Assembly (NCBI GenBank): GCA_013213825.1
Contig: JABSQA010000008.1
Coordinates: forward strand, 1 to 45,193
DNA: 45,193 nt
Direction of reading: 5' to 3'
Origin: Henriciella sp.
GTDB taxonomy: Bacteria > Pseudomonadota > Alphaproteobacteria > Caulobacterales > Hyphomonadaceae
A program made the translations under genes and the position numbers. Positions within the stretch are counted from its first letter, which is position 1, and each line of letters begins with the position of its first letter. Below, piece by piece: positions 8,647 through 16,892 of this stretch. Below the pieces are notes generated by a model. It ran no database searches. It saw only the letters and a list, made by a program, of their open reading frames with translations, and was not told the origin of the DNA.

Positions 8647-10530
8647 GGCTTCGGCAAAGTCTGTCGAAGTCGCTTCAGTTGCTGCTGGCTCTTCCTCTGG
8701 CTGAAGACGAGCGATACGATCGCGTTCGGCTTGCGCTTCGTCTTCTTCGCCAAGTTCAACCAATGCAATGACTCGCAATTCGCGAACCGCTACGTTTGCT
8801 GGATCTTGCTCGAGCAAATTGTCGGCATTCTCGAGCGCGTCTGCATATTTTTCCAGGGATACTTGAACCGCGACCAGTTGCTGAATCAGAGCCGCGTCGC
8901 CCTCTTCACTCATTGTCATGAGCTGTAGCAATGTCTCTTCCGCCTTTTCTGGATCACCAGAAGCCTCATAGATGCGGGCGAGCGCCATCAGCACTGTGGC
9001 GTCATTTGGCTTTAGGTCTGAATACGCATTGAGCACCTGTTCTGCTTCGCCAAAGGCTTCCATTTTGGACAAATGCTCGCTCAGCTCCAATGTGGTTTTA
9101 CGACTTTCAGGGTTGAGCGCCAAAGACGATTGGAAAGCAATGAGCGATTCTTCATTGGCATCCGCGGTCGCCAGTGCGCGTGCTTTATAGAGCCAGAATA
9201 AGGGGCTTTGTGGGTTTTTGGTCAACAACACATCTAGTCGTTCCGAAGCCGTCTCGGCGGAGCCTTGGCGGTACTCGTATCGTGCCAAAGCGAAGGCGGC
9301 GGGTTGGGTGTATGTTGACGTCAAAGGAAGGCTTTCTGCAACGCGCACCGCTTCTGCCATCTCGTCCGTGGCGAGATTAAGCAAGACGCACATATAGGTT
9401 TGGCGTTCATTGCCTTCGACATCTGCGCAAGTGGCGTCGCGGGTTTCAATCGTCGGGGGGCGAATGACGCCGCTGGCTTCTTGCAGAGCGTATAAAAGAA
9501 CCTCTTGTTCCGCCGACATTTCAACATTGGCCATTCGTCGAATAATCTGCCGCGCGGCACGGGGGCGCTCCGATGCAAGCAAGTTTACAGACCGGGAGAA
9601 TAGGACGTCAAAATCGGTCGATGCTTCTTCACTTGCGGCGCGGAACATGGGCAGGGCTGTTTCGAACCGTCCATAAGAGAAATTAAATTCGGCCCATTCG
9701 TGCATTGTTGGCGCACTGTCCGGCGCGAGCGCGAGTGCGCGCTGATAATCGGCCTCGATCTCTTCTGGGGTATATGTCCCGGCGCGCGCTTTGGCGGTGG
9801 CGAAGCGGCGCCAGGTTGGGCCGCTATTGGGACGGAATTGGATGGATTTGTCGAACGAGTCGATGGCATCAACATACGCGCCCAATACCATTTGCGATTG
9901 GCCCAATAGAGACAGGGATTTGCCCTTACGCGAACTGCTGGTGATATCGACAGAGCGTTGGAAAACCCGCACCGCTTCTTCATGTTGGCCGGTTTCGGCA
10001 AGCAGAATTCCGTAATTCACGTAACCGGGATTGTGATTTGGATTGGCGGCGATGTGGATGGCATACGCATCAATGGCGGCTTCAATCTTGCCGGCGCCTC
10101 GAAACGACTGGGCATAAGCAAAAGAGCTGCCATGCTCAATTCTTTGCTCAGGCGACAATGCAGATAAAACGCTCAAAGCCTCTTCGTGGCGTTTGCGTTT
10201 GGCCAAAAGGCCGCCGACATAAGCTTCAAACTTGGGTCGCTCTGAGGCGTCAGCCGTGCGTAGGAAAAGCGTGGATCGCAATTTATCGGAGGTTAAAGGC
10301 GTCAGCGACGTATCCTGAACAATCTCAATGAGGTCTGCTTGAAAGTCTTCCGCCAGATCACTCTCAACCAGCTGCTCTATTTCGAGCTGATCGTCTGATG
10401 AAATGGTCCGCACGATGCCCGTTTGGTCGTCGGTTCGAACAACCAATTCAGCGGCAAAGGCAATCCCTGCAAGCGCCAGGGCAAGGATGCTCAAAGCGGG
10501 GGCGGAAAAGAAGGGGGATTGTTCATGCAT
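8638..10530 (-). CDS. Membrane-anchored tetratricopeptide-repeat protein
   Basis: A 630-residue protein. Residues 10-27 form a single N-terminal membrane helix (SILALALAGIAFAAELVV), which probably anchors a periplasmic body. The remainder is almost entirely TPR/Sel1-like helical repeats, for example YVNYGILLAETGQHEEAVRV, SFDKSIQFRPNSGPTWRRFA and LARIYEASGDPEKAEETLLQ. An acidic Gln/Glu/Ala-rich tail ends it. The start overlaps the end of the transglutaminase-ATP-grasp gene by 8 bases, so the two belong to one operon and the TPR protein is a likely scaffold or substrate-recruiting partner. No catalytic motif is seen. Confidence 0.85.
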   Translation of the reverse strand: MHEQSPFFSAPALSILALALAGIAFAAELVVRTDDQTGIVRTISSDDQLEIEQLVESDLAEDFQADLIEIVQDTSLTPLTSDKLRSTLFLRTADASERPKFEAYVGGLLAKRKRHEEALSVLSALSPEQRIEHGSSFAYAQSFRGAGKIEAAIDAYAIHIAANPNHNPGYVNYGILLAETGQHEEAVRVFQRSVDITSSSRKGKSLSLLGQSQMVLGAYVDAIDSFDKSIQFRPNSGPTWRRFATAKARAGTYTPEEIEADYQRALALAPDSAPTMHEWAEFNFSYGRFETALPMFRAASEEASTDFDVLFSRSVNLLASERPRAARQIIRRMANVEMSAEQEVLLYALQEASGVIRPPTIETRDATCADVEGNERQTYMCVLLNLATDEMAEAVRVAESLPLTSTYTQPAAFALARYEYRQGSAETASERLDVLLTKNPQSPLFWLYKARALATADANEESLIAFQSSLALNPESRKTTLELSEHLSKMEAFGEAEQVLNAYSDLKPNDATVLMALARIYEASGDPEKAEETLLQLMTMSEEGDAALIQQLVAVQVSLEKYADALENADNLLEQDPANVAVRELRVIALVELGEEDEAQAERDRIARLQPEEEPAATEATSTDFAEAAP

Positions 10531-12961
10531 GGGCCAATTCCTTGTCCGTCAGGTCTTCAACCAAACCTTTTTGCTGCACGTTTTGAATTTCGATGCCAGG
10601 CCGACCATTGACCTCAAGCACCAGAGGACCGCGATCTTCGTCGATGCAAATATCGACCCCAATATAGCCGAGCGGAACCGCTTCAGCAGCGGCGATCGCG
10701 ATGTCGACGATCTGGCGCCATTTCGGGATTTTGAATCCACTGAGCTCCGCGCCGGTATCGGGATGTTCTGGCGTTGTTGTGCCTTTTAGCGCCGCATTGG
10801 TGACTTTGCCGGTCTCAATATCAATCGCTAATCCGATCGCGCCCTGATGGAGGTTTGCTTTGCCGCCGGATTTCTCCGTAGGAAGCCGCAACATGGCTGA
10901 TACGGGGCGCTGCTTGTGCAAAATAACCCGAATGTCGGAAAGCCCGAAATCGGACAAAGCGCTAAGTTCGGAATGCTGACTCAGCAAGGGTTCGACATAG
11001 GCATAATCCTCATCTCCGCTTTGCGAGAAAGAGCCATTGAGGATTTCACCAACATGACGCGAAAGATCTTCGGCCGTGCGGGTCTTGCCGCTCGCGGTGA
11101 CGAAGTCTTTTCCATCGCGCCCGCGGATGATCATAATCCCATTGCCTTGCGACCCGCGATTAGGCTTCAACGCAAACGCGCCAAGGTCTGAAAGGGTCTG
11201 AACAAATTCAGGCAATTCGCGGAAGGACCGGCAGACAGCGTACGTCTTGGCCACGGGCACACCATGCTCTTGCAACACGTCCTTGCTGCGTAATTTGTCG
11301 GCCGCGAGATCTAGAAGTTCGGTTGAGTTCAACCGGTTGACGTAATTGCGGTTGCGCGAATTCATGCCCAATACCGGACCATTTCCGAGGATAGAGCGGA
11401 ACCGAATATATTCTTGCAGTCGCATGCCAGACCATTGGCCGATGGCCAGCTGAACCGCCAGAACCAGTAAGAGCAATTCCGGCATGAGGGCGAACAGACC
11501 TTGCAACATGACGGACGAGAATACGATATAGCAGGCGATAATGGTGATCACCGTGCCGATCCCGGTCGTGACCATGCCTTTCCAATCGCTCTCATCCAAC
11601 ATGTTGTGAATGCGTTCAGCAAGGAATGAAATAATCACCACAGGGAACAGCGCGAGAATACCAAATTGCAAGCTGGACCGGTTGCCGAGCCAAAGCAGGA
11701 TGCCGATAAAAATCACCGTACAAATTGTAATAACGGCGGCCAATCTGGGGATTTTTAAGATGTTGAAACTGTTAAAATAGGCCAGCATGAGGACGGCAAA
11801 TGCGACGATCCCCGAAAACGTTGCGAGACCCAGCCACAGACCCGTGTTCACGCACGCTGCGGCGATCAACATGGGCATAAATATGCCAAAGGTTTGAATA
11901 CCGACGACGCTGCGCAAGAAGATCGTGATCAACGCCGCGAGCGGGAACATCAGGAAGACGCCGATCATGCCTTCGGGAAGGCCGGTCAGTTGCATCAAAC
12001 GGGCGGCATTGAAGCGGTTGAGAACGGGCTCATTCTCTTCAAATTCAAACAAAGCCGGTGATTGGCTGATCGGCGAAATGGTGAAGCGATAGTCGAAATT
12101 GATATTGCGGGTATGGCGGAACAAGGCGTGGTCGCCGGTATACAGGCGCAAATAATTCTCAGGCAGGCTGGCAAAATGGCCATTTGTCGGGTCAAACGGC
12201 ACCCAGCGTCCTTCGATCAGGACTTCCAGCCATTGGTGAGAGGTTTTTTTGGAGCCCTCATTCATGATCACCCCGCCAACTAATCTGGCGGGAATGCCGT
12301 TTGACCGGGCTAGCGCGACAAATAAGCGGCCCTTACCATTGCAGCTCGCACGCCCCAATCGGAGGGCCGTCAGCGCATCGGTAAATCCTTTAAAGGGAGC
12401 GCCCTCAATGTCCTGGTACGTATAATTGTAGATCGCTTCTAGCACCGGCACCAATTGGCGGCTATCGTCTGGTTGGATTGATGACCAAAGGTCTCGAATC
12501 TCCGGGTGATTGACCTGAATGCCCTCTTCTTCGATTAAATACTGAGAATATTGCTCGGGCAGGAATTGCGGAACCTGAAGCGACGGTTCGAGATTATAGA
12601 CCAGCTCTTTTGACGTGATCAGCGCGTTATACCGAATGTCCGTACCTTGATTGCCCGACCACATGGCACGGCGACCTGAAGCGTCGGTTTGATCGTCGAA
12701 CTGCAACTGTCCTGACAGAATGTTCTCGCGCACAATGTCCTGACGTTCGTCGGCTGCAGGTAGAAACGTGGTGACATCGACTTCGCGATCATCACCGACG
12801 AAACTCATCGACAAAGAGTAATCGAACATGGTGACTGCACGCAGTTGCTTCAGCAGTGTCGGTGCCGCCTGCAAATGCCAGACGGAGAGCGCAGCGCATA
12901 CTGCGATGAGCCATGCGCTCGGGTGTCGCACGATTGCGACCAGCCGTTTTTGCCAAGTCAT
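10523..12961 (-). CDS. Transglutaminase-like / 7TM / ATP-grasp fusion membrane protein
   Basis: An 812-residue three-module protein. A membrane helix at about 13-32 is followed by a periplasmic transglutaminase-like domain (about 160-300). Its candidate triad is Cys207 (RASCNGKG), His242 (TSHQWLEV) and Asp257 (WVPFDPTNG). Seven membrane helices follow at about 331-509. A C-terminal ATP-grasp ligase (about 540-812) has FALKPNRGSQGNG (Lys599), YVEPLL (Glu657), GVDICIDEDRG (Asp770) and LEVNGRPGIEIQN (Glu783, Asn785). These match the Pfam groups for 'inactive transglutaminase fused to 7TM' and the alpha-L-glutamate-ligase-related ATP-grasp, often separate genes elsewhere. The inference is a membrane system joining peptide or amino-acid ligation to envelope chemistry. 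The substrate is unknown. Confidence 0.88.
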   Translation of the reverse strand: MTWQKRLVAIVRHPSAWLIAVCAALSVWHLQAAPTLLKQLRAVTMFDYSLSMSFVGDDREVDVTTFLPAADERQDIVRENILSGQLQFDDQTDASGRRAMWSGNQGTDIRYNALITSKELVYNLEPSLQVPQFLPEQYSQYLIEEEGIQVNHPEIRDLWSSIQPDDSRQLVPVLEAIYNYTYQDIEGAPFKGFTDALTALRLGRASCNGKGRLFVALARSNGIPARLVGGVIMNEGSKKTSHQWLEVLIEGRWVPFDPTNGHFASLPENYLRLYTGDHALFRHTRNINFDYRFTISPISQSPALFEFEENEPVLNRFNAARLMQLTGLPEGMIGVFLMFPLAALITIFLRSVVGIQTFGIFMPMLIAAACVNTGLWLGLATFSGIVAFAVLMLAYFNSFNILKIPRLAAVITICTVIFIGILLWLGNRSSLQFGILALFPVVIISFLAERIHNMLDESDWKGMVTTGIGTVITIIACYIVFSSVMLQGLFALMPELLLLVLAVQLAIGQWSGMRLQEYIRFRSILGNGPVLGMNSRNRNYVNRLNSTELLDLAADKLRSKDVLQEHGVPVAKTYAVCRSFRELPEFVQTLSDLGAFALKPNRGSQGNGIMIIRGRDGKDFVTASGKTRTAEDLSRHVGEILNGSFSQSGDEDYAYVEPLLSQHSELSALSDFGLSDIRVILHKQRPVSAMLRLPTEKSGGKANLHQGAIGLAIDIETGKVTNAALKGTTTPEHPDTGAELSGFKIPKWRQIVDIAIAAAEAVPLGYIGVDICIDEDRGPLVLEVNGRPGIEIQNVQQKGLVEDLTDKELAHA

Positions 12962-13136
12962 CTTGAGTGTCTAACCCCACCTAGGATCGTTTTGGTTGGC
13001 CGTCTTATTCTTGCGGTCGTGAGCCTTCTCCACCTATGACCGCCGGTCCAATTTAACGATGTTAACCATCATTTGCCGCGCGCCATACTCCAAACTTGCG
13101 CGGTTGGCGACTCCTTTTTCATCGCTTCCAATGATG

Positions 13137-13179
13137 GAGAAAATACGGCCAAATGGCGGCGGGGTCACGCCTTTGGCCG
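13137..13179 (-). terminator. Hairpin terminator after the acyl-CoA ligase gene
   Basis: CGGCCAAA (13146-13153) pairs with TTTGGCCG (13172-13179), and inside it GGCG pairs with CGCC past a single bulged T. This gives about 12 base pairs. On the minus strand TATTTTCTCC follows. It lies about 30 bases beyond the ligase stop, upstream of the 812-residue membrane protein gene. Confidence 0.6.
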
Positions 13180-13208
13180 CTTAATAATTTGCAATACTGC
13201 TGAAATAT

Positions 13209-14885
13209 TTAGCAATAATCCTGGAGATGTCGGCGAAGGATTTTGCCAATTGGGTTCTTCGGCAACTCTTCTATAAAGTGCACTTTGCGGGGCACTTTAT
13301 AGCCGGTGAGATGGCTTCGGCAGGGCGCCAGAACCGCCTCGGCTGTTAACGATTCGTCCTGCTTCACGACGAAAGCATGCAGCTCTTCAGATGCTGATTC
13401 GACTCGTATTCCGGCACTCGCAGCCTCGGCAATGCCGTCACAGGTTCCGAGCACGGCATCGACCTCATTCGGGAAGACATTGAAACCGCTGACCAGAACC
13501 ATGTCTTTGCAGCGATCGACAATGTGGAGTTCCCCATTTGCGTCAAACCGCCCCATGTCACCGGTTTTGAACCATTCGCCATGGTAGGCGTTTTGCGTTT
13601 CCTGGTCGCGCCCAAGATAGCCTTGCATGACTTGCGGGCCGGAGATCAAGATTTCACCAACCTTGTCTGGCGCTGTCGTGACCGAATCATTGTGTAAAAT
13701 GCGTACTTCGGTTCCCGGAAGCGGCATGCCAGCGGATCCCGGCGATTTGCTTTTTGAATGGTCTCGCACCGCGATCAAAGTTGTCGCTTCGGTCATGCCG
13801 TAGCCTTCAACAATGTTCGACCCGGTCGCCGACATCCAATTCTTAGCGGTATGATCATGCAGCGCTGCGGCACCTGAAATAGTGGTTTTGATACAGGTGC
13901 CATATTCTTGGAACCATGTTTCCTCGAGAAGCTTCTCAAACAAGGTGTTCACACCGGGGAAGATATCCGGCTGGAACTTTTTGAAGGCCGCTTTCATATT
14001 GGTCAGCGGACGTGGGTTCGGAATCAGGACCAAGTGTCCGCCATTCGTCAATGCGATGACAGAGGCGAGCATACCAAACACGTGATAGACCGGCAGCGCC
14101 AGTAACATGGATTGGTTCGGCGTGGTCAGAAGAGTCGGGCAGGCGCTGGCAAACTGGGCGATATTATTCATCAAGCCAGATTCAGTCAGGCGCACGCCTT
14201 TCGAAATCCCGGTTGTGCCGCCTGAATATTGGTAAATCGTATCGCGACTGGCATCTAAAGCGTCGACATAGCTTACATCATTACGATCCGGCGCTTGAGT
14301 GGATGTGAGAATGTCATTGAGTGTTCGATGTGGACCAACAAAGGCTCGGTCCATTTTCTTAACTTTGCGCAGCAGGAAATTCAAAACGCCGCGGGTCACG
14401 GTTGGGAAGAAATCTGTGACCGAAATCGCGATCACATGATCCACCGAAGTGCCTTCAATCGCCTCTTCCATCATTTCGGAGAAAATGGTTGAGCCGATCA
14501 AGCAGCGTGCCTGACTGTCTTTGAGCTGGCGCCGCGTTTCGGCCGCCGTGTAAAGCGGGTTGATATTTGTCACCGTGAGTCCCGCAAGGAAAACGCCGAG
14601 AAGGCTGACAATATAAGAGGTGCAATTTGGTGATTGGATCGCAACAACATCGCCTTGGGCATAGCCCAGATCTTCGCGAAAATAGTGTGCAAGCTTTTGC
14701 GCGGATTCAATCGCTGTCTTAAAATCCGTGGTCTGTGTGTGTCCGGTTGGCAGCGCCGTCGTTAGGAACGGATGATTTGCGAACTCATCTTGAGCGATAA
14801 GAACTTTTTCATGCAAACGTCCGGGATTTAGATCGATCCGGGTGCGCGGTGCGAGCGCGGCATTCGAAGAATAGTGAACAGCCAT
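13209..14885 (-). CDS. fadD: Long-chain acyl-CoA ligase (AMP-forming)
   Basis: A 558-residue adenylate-forming enzyme that activates fatty acids with ATP and CoA. The P-loop-like motif YQYSGGTTGISKGVRLT, VEGYGMTEATT, the TGDMGRFDANGELHIVDR block and the C-terminal hinge/Lys region NPIGKILRRHL are all present, so it should be active. Length and motifs fit FadD-type ligases better than short-chain ones, but chain-length preference is inferred. It is followed on its strand by a terminator hairpin. A hotdog-fold gene lies just upstream on the same strand, separated by 87 bases that hold a weak hairpin (14917-14940). Confidence 0.92.
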   Translation of the reverse strand: MAVHYSSNAALAPRTRIDLNPGRLHEKVLIAQDEFANHPFLTTALPTGHTQTTDFKTAIESAQKLAHYFREDLGYAQGDVVAIQSPNCTSYIVSLLGVFLAGLTVTNINPLYTAAETRRQLKDSQARCLIGSTIFSEMMEEAIEGTSVDHVIAISVTDFFPTVTRGVLNFLLRKVKKMDRAFVGPHRTLNDILTSTQAPDRNDVSYVDALDASRDTIYQYSGGTTGISKGVRLTESGLMNNIAQFASACPTLLTTPNQSMLLALPVYHVFGMLASVIALTNGGHLVLIPNPRPLTNMKAAFKKFQPDIFPGVNTLFEKLLEETWFQEYGTCIKTTISGAAALHDHTAKNWMSATGSNIVEGYGMTEATTLIAVRDHSKSKSPGSAGMPLPGTEVRILHNDSVTTAPDKVGEILISGPQVMQGYLGRDQETQNAYHGEWFKTGDMGRFDANGELHIVDRCKDMVLVSGFNVFPNEVDAVLGTCDGIAEAASAGIRVESASEELHAFVVKQDESLTAEAVLAPCRSHLTGYKVPRKVHFIEELPKNPIGKILRRHLQDYC

Positions 14886-14916
14886 TTTATGCCTCTTTCG
14901 GGTACATAAATGACCT

Positions 14917-14940
14917 ACCGGATTTGACTTTGAATCCGGT
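14917..14940 (-). terminator. Weak hairpin between thioesterase-like and ligase genes
   Basis: ACCGGATT (14917-14924) and AATCCGGT (14933-14940) form an 8-bp stem with an 8-base loop. No good T-run follows on the minus strand. It may attenuate rather than end transcription. Confidence 0.3.
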
Positions 14941-14972
14941 TACGCGCGAACGGCGAATTTTACAGAATTAGC

Positions 14973-15533
14973 CTAGGATTTGCTTGCGTCTTTAGCTTTC
15001 ATATTGGCTTCTCGCGTTGCCAAATAGTCATCGAGTTGGCGGGCAGCCATTGGCGAAAGCGGACGATCAACGATGTCCTCGCCCAAGGCCCGTAGCATAT
15101 CTTCGCCCGTCACTTTCTTGCGCCCAGCCGCCGTCACGCGAGTGACATAGATCGAGCGCAATATTTCCGCGCCGCTCTCATCAGACCACGTGTGCCACAT
15201 CTCGACATAATGTTCGCGCCAACCGACCACGCGCGTGTGTATTTCCAAACGGCCCTTTGGCACTCGCGGTTGAGTACGGGTCTGAATAGAACTGAGCACA
15301 ATCGGAACCCATCCTTCACGGCGAACGACATCCGACATTTTTGTTTGGATGAAGAAATTTATCAAAGAGATATCGATATAAGATGGGACGCGTGAGGGTA
15401 GAAGATTGCCATCGCGATCGAGATCGCGGCCCCGTAGCTTAAACTTATACCTTGTGCCGTCCCAAACATTCGAGTCTCGCGGACCCCGTAACGTCCGGAA
15501 CACAGTCATCAATAATGTCAGAAAAAGATCCAT
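14973..15533 (-). CDS. Hotdog-fold acyl-CoA thioesterase-like protein (THEM6/4HBT-like)
   Basis: A 186-residue protein. The segment LRGRDLDRDGNLLPSRVPSY followed by IDISLINFFIQTK aligns with the start of THEM6/FadM-like hotdog thioesterases, and RLEIHTRVVGWREHYVEMWH with the central strands. The usual H-x-N-N helix start is replaced (ISLINFFIQTK), so thioesterase activity is uncertain. The C-terminal region is charged, ends in KDASKS and has no domain. It lies directly upstream of the acyl-CoA ligase on the same strand, which suggests a link to acyl-CoA handling. The family call is by pattern only. Confidence 0.6.
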   Translation of the reverse strand: MDLFLTLLMTVFRTLRGPRDSNVWDGTRYKFKLRGRDLDRDGNLLPSRVPSYIDISLINFFIQTKMSDVVRREGWVPIVLSSIQTRTQPRVPKGRLEIHTRVVGWREHYVEMWHTWSDESGAEILRSIYVTRVTAAGRKKVTGEDMLRALGEDIVDRPLSPMAARQLDDYLATREANMKAKDASKS

Positions 15534-15647
15534 ATTACGCTACGCCATGACCCCAAGGGTGCTTGATAGATCACTGCTTAGCCCGTTAACACACCGAACG
15601 TAAACGATTTAGTTGCAAGCCCAAAACTCAGAAAGAGTTTTACTTCT

Positions 15648-16892
15648 ATGCGAGACGCGTCTTATCTCATTTTAGGTGGGGGACCAGCCGGGCTGACAAT
15701 GGCTCGAATGCTGATCGATCGCGGCGTCGACAAGGTTACGATCCTGGAAGCATCCGCAAAAGTTGGGGGTAAATGTCTGTCCAGCGGGATCGGCGATCAT
15801 GTGGTCGAGTTCGGCACCTGCTACGCGATTTGGTCTCATCGCTATGTGCTCAAGAAAATGAAGAAGTTGGGCATTCAGCGCAATTATCTCCGCGCCCAGC
15901 GGATCGATGATCGTGAATTGCTCGATTATATTCGCAGCGGTGATGGACCACCTTTTGTGTTTCAAGCGATGAAATATGCCTGGCTCCGATGGCGGATTAT
16001 GTCGAGCGCGACCAAGGGTGATCCGAGCGTCAATGACACGCTCGCGCAGCCAACATCGGAATGGCTACGGATGCATAATCTTGGCAAGATTGAAAACATG
16101 ATGCATCGGGTCGTGACGTCGATTGGTTATGGTTATCTCGACCGGGTGCCTTTGGTGCATGCCATGCGCTGGGTCGATATTGATATGCTGATCACCGGGC
16201 TGTTGAAATTCACAGTCATGCCCGAGGGCGGATGGCAGCATTTCTGGGATCGGTTCGCTGACAATCTAGACGTGCGTCTCAATCAAAGAGCGGTGCACGC
16301 GACGCGATCCGAGACAGTCGTCGAGATTACCTGCGAAGATGGTGCAACTTACCAAGCCGATTATCTCATCAACACCATTCCAATGGATGAGTTTAACCAG
16401 ATCGCTGATCCGACGCAGGCCGAGCAACGCGTGGCCGATGCGATTGACTGGGCGGGTTACACCACCACTTTGCTGTCGGTGGCATCTTGGGCGCATACGG
16501 CGCCGGTCAATTCATGGAGCGATACCTGCGCCAATGATGCGAAAGATGGCGAATTGCTCTTTTCTAGATATGAATGTGACGACGAGAATGGTCGGGTTTT
16601 ATTCTCAGTCGGCCAATCGTCAGCCGCCTATACGCCAGCCGAATTGACCGAACTTGCGACTTACAGCGCGACGCAACGCGGCGCCGAAGATCCTCAGATC
16701 GTGCAGCAAGTGATCTGGAAGTACATGCCGACCTATTCTTCAGATGAGATTAGGAGCGGTTTGCTGCAAGAGATGATCTCGATGCAGGGCGAAAGACGAA
16801 CCTTCCATTCGGGATCGAGTTATTCGCACGAAGCGGTGTCGACGATCTCGTCGTTTAATGCGCGTTTGCTTGACGTGGCAGTGATTTCATAA
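15648..16892 (+). CDS. FAD-dependent oxidoreductase (flavin amine-oxidase/desaturase-like)
   Basis: A 414-residue flavoprotein. The N-terminal dinucleotide fold is clear: YLILGGGPAGLTMARML, then VTILEASAKVGGKCLS, the protoporphyrinogen-oxidase/amine-oxidase type second motif. The middle region MRWVDIDMLITG and the late substrate-domain pieces are not diagnostic, and no substrate can be named. The start at 15648 has only AGAAAG upstream. Its last 38 bases overlap the convergent pseudokinase gene, which is unusual for this window. A phytoene-desaturase-like or amine-oxidase-like reaction are both possible. Confidence 0.8.
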   Translation: MRDASYLILGGGPAGLTMARMLIDRGVDKVTILEASAKVGGKCLSSGIGDHVVEFGTCYAIWSHRYVLKKMKKLGIQRNYLRAQRIDDRELLDYIRSGDGPPFVFQAMKYAWLRWRIMSSATKGDPSVNDTLAQPTSEWLRMHNLGKIENMMHRVVTSIGYGYLDRVPLVHAMRWVDIDMLITGLLKFTVMPEGGWQHFWDRFADNLDVRLNQRAVHATRSETVVEITCEDGATYQADYLINTIPMDEFNQIADPTQAEQRVADAIDWAGYTTTLLSVASWAHTAPVNSWSDTCANDAKDGELLFSRYECDDENGRVLFSVGQSSAAYTPAELTELATYSATQRGAEDPQIVQQVIWKYMPTYSSDEIRSGLLQEMISMQGERRTFHSGSSYSHEAVSTISSFNARLLDVAVIS

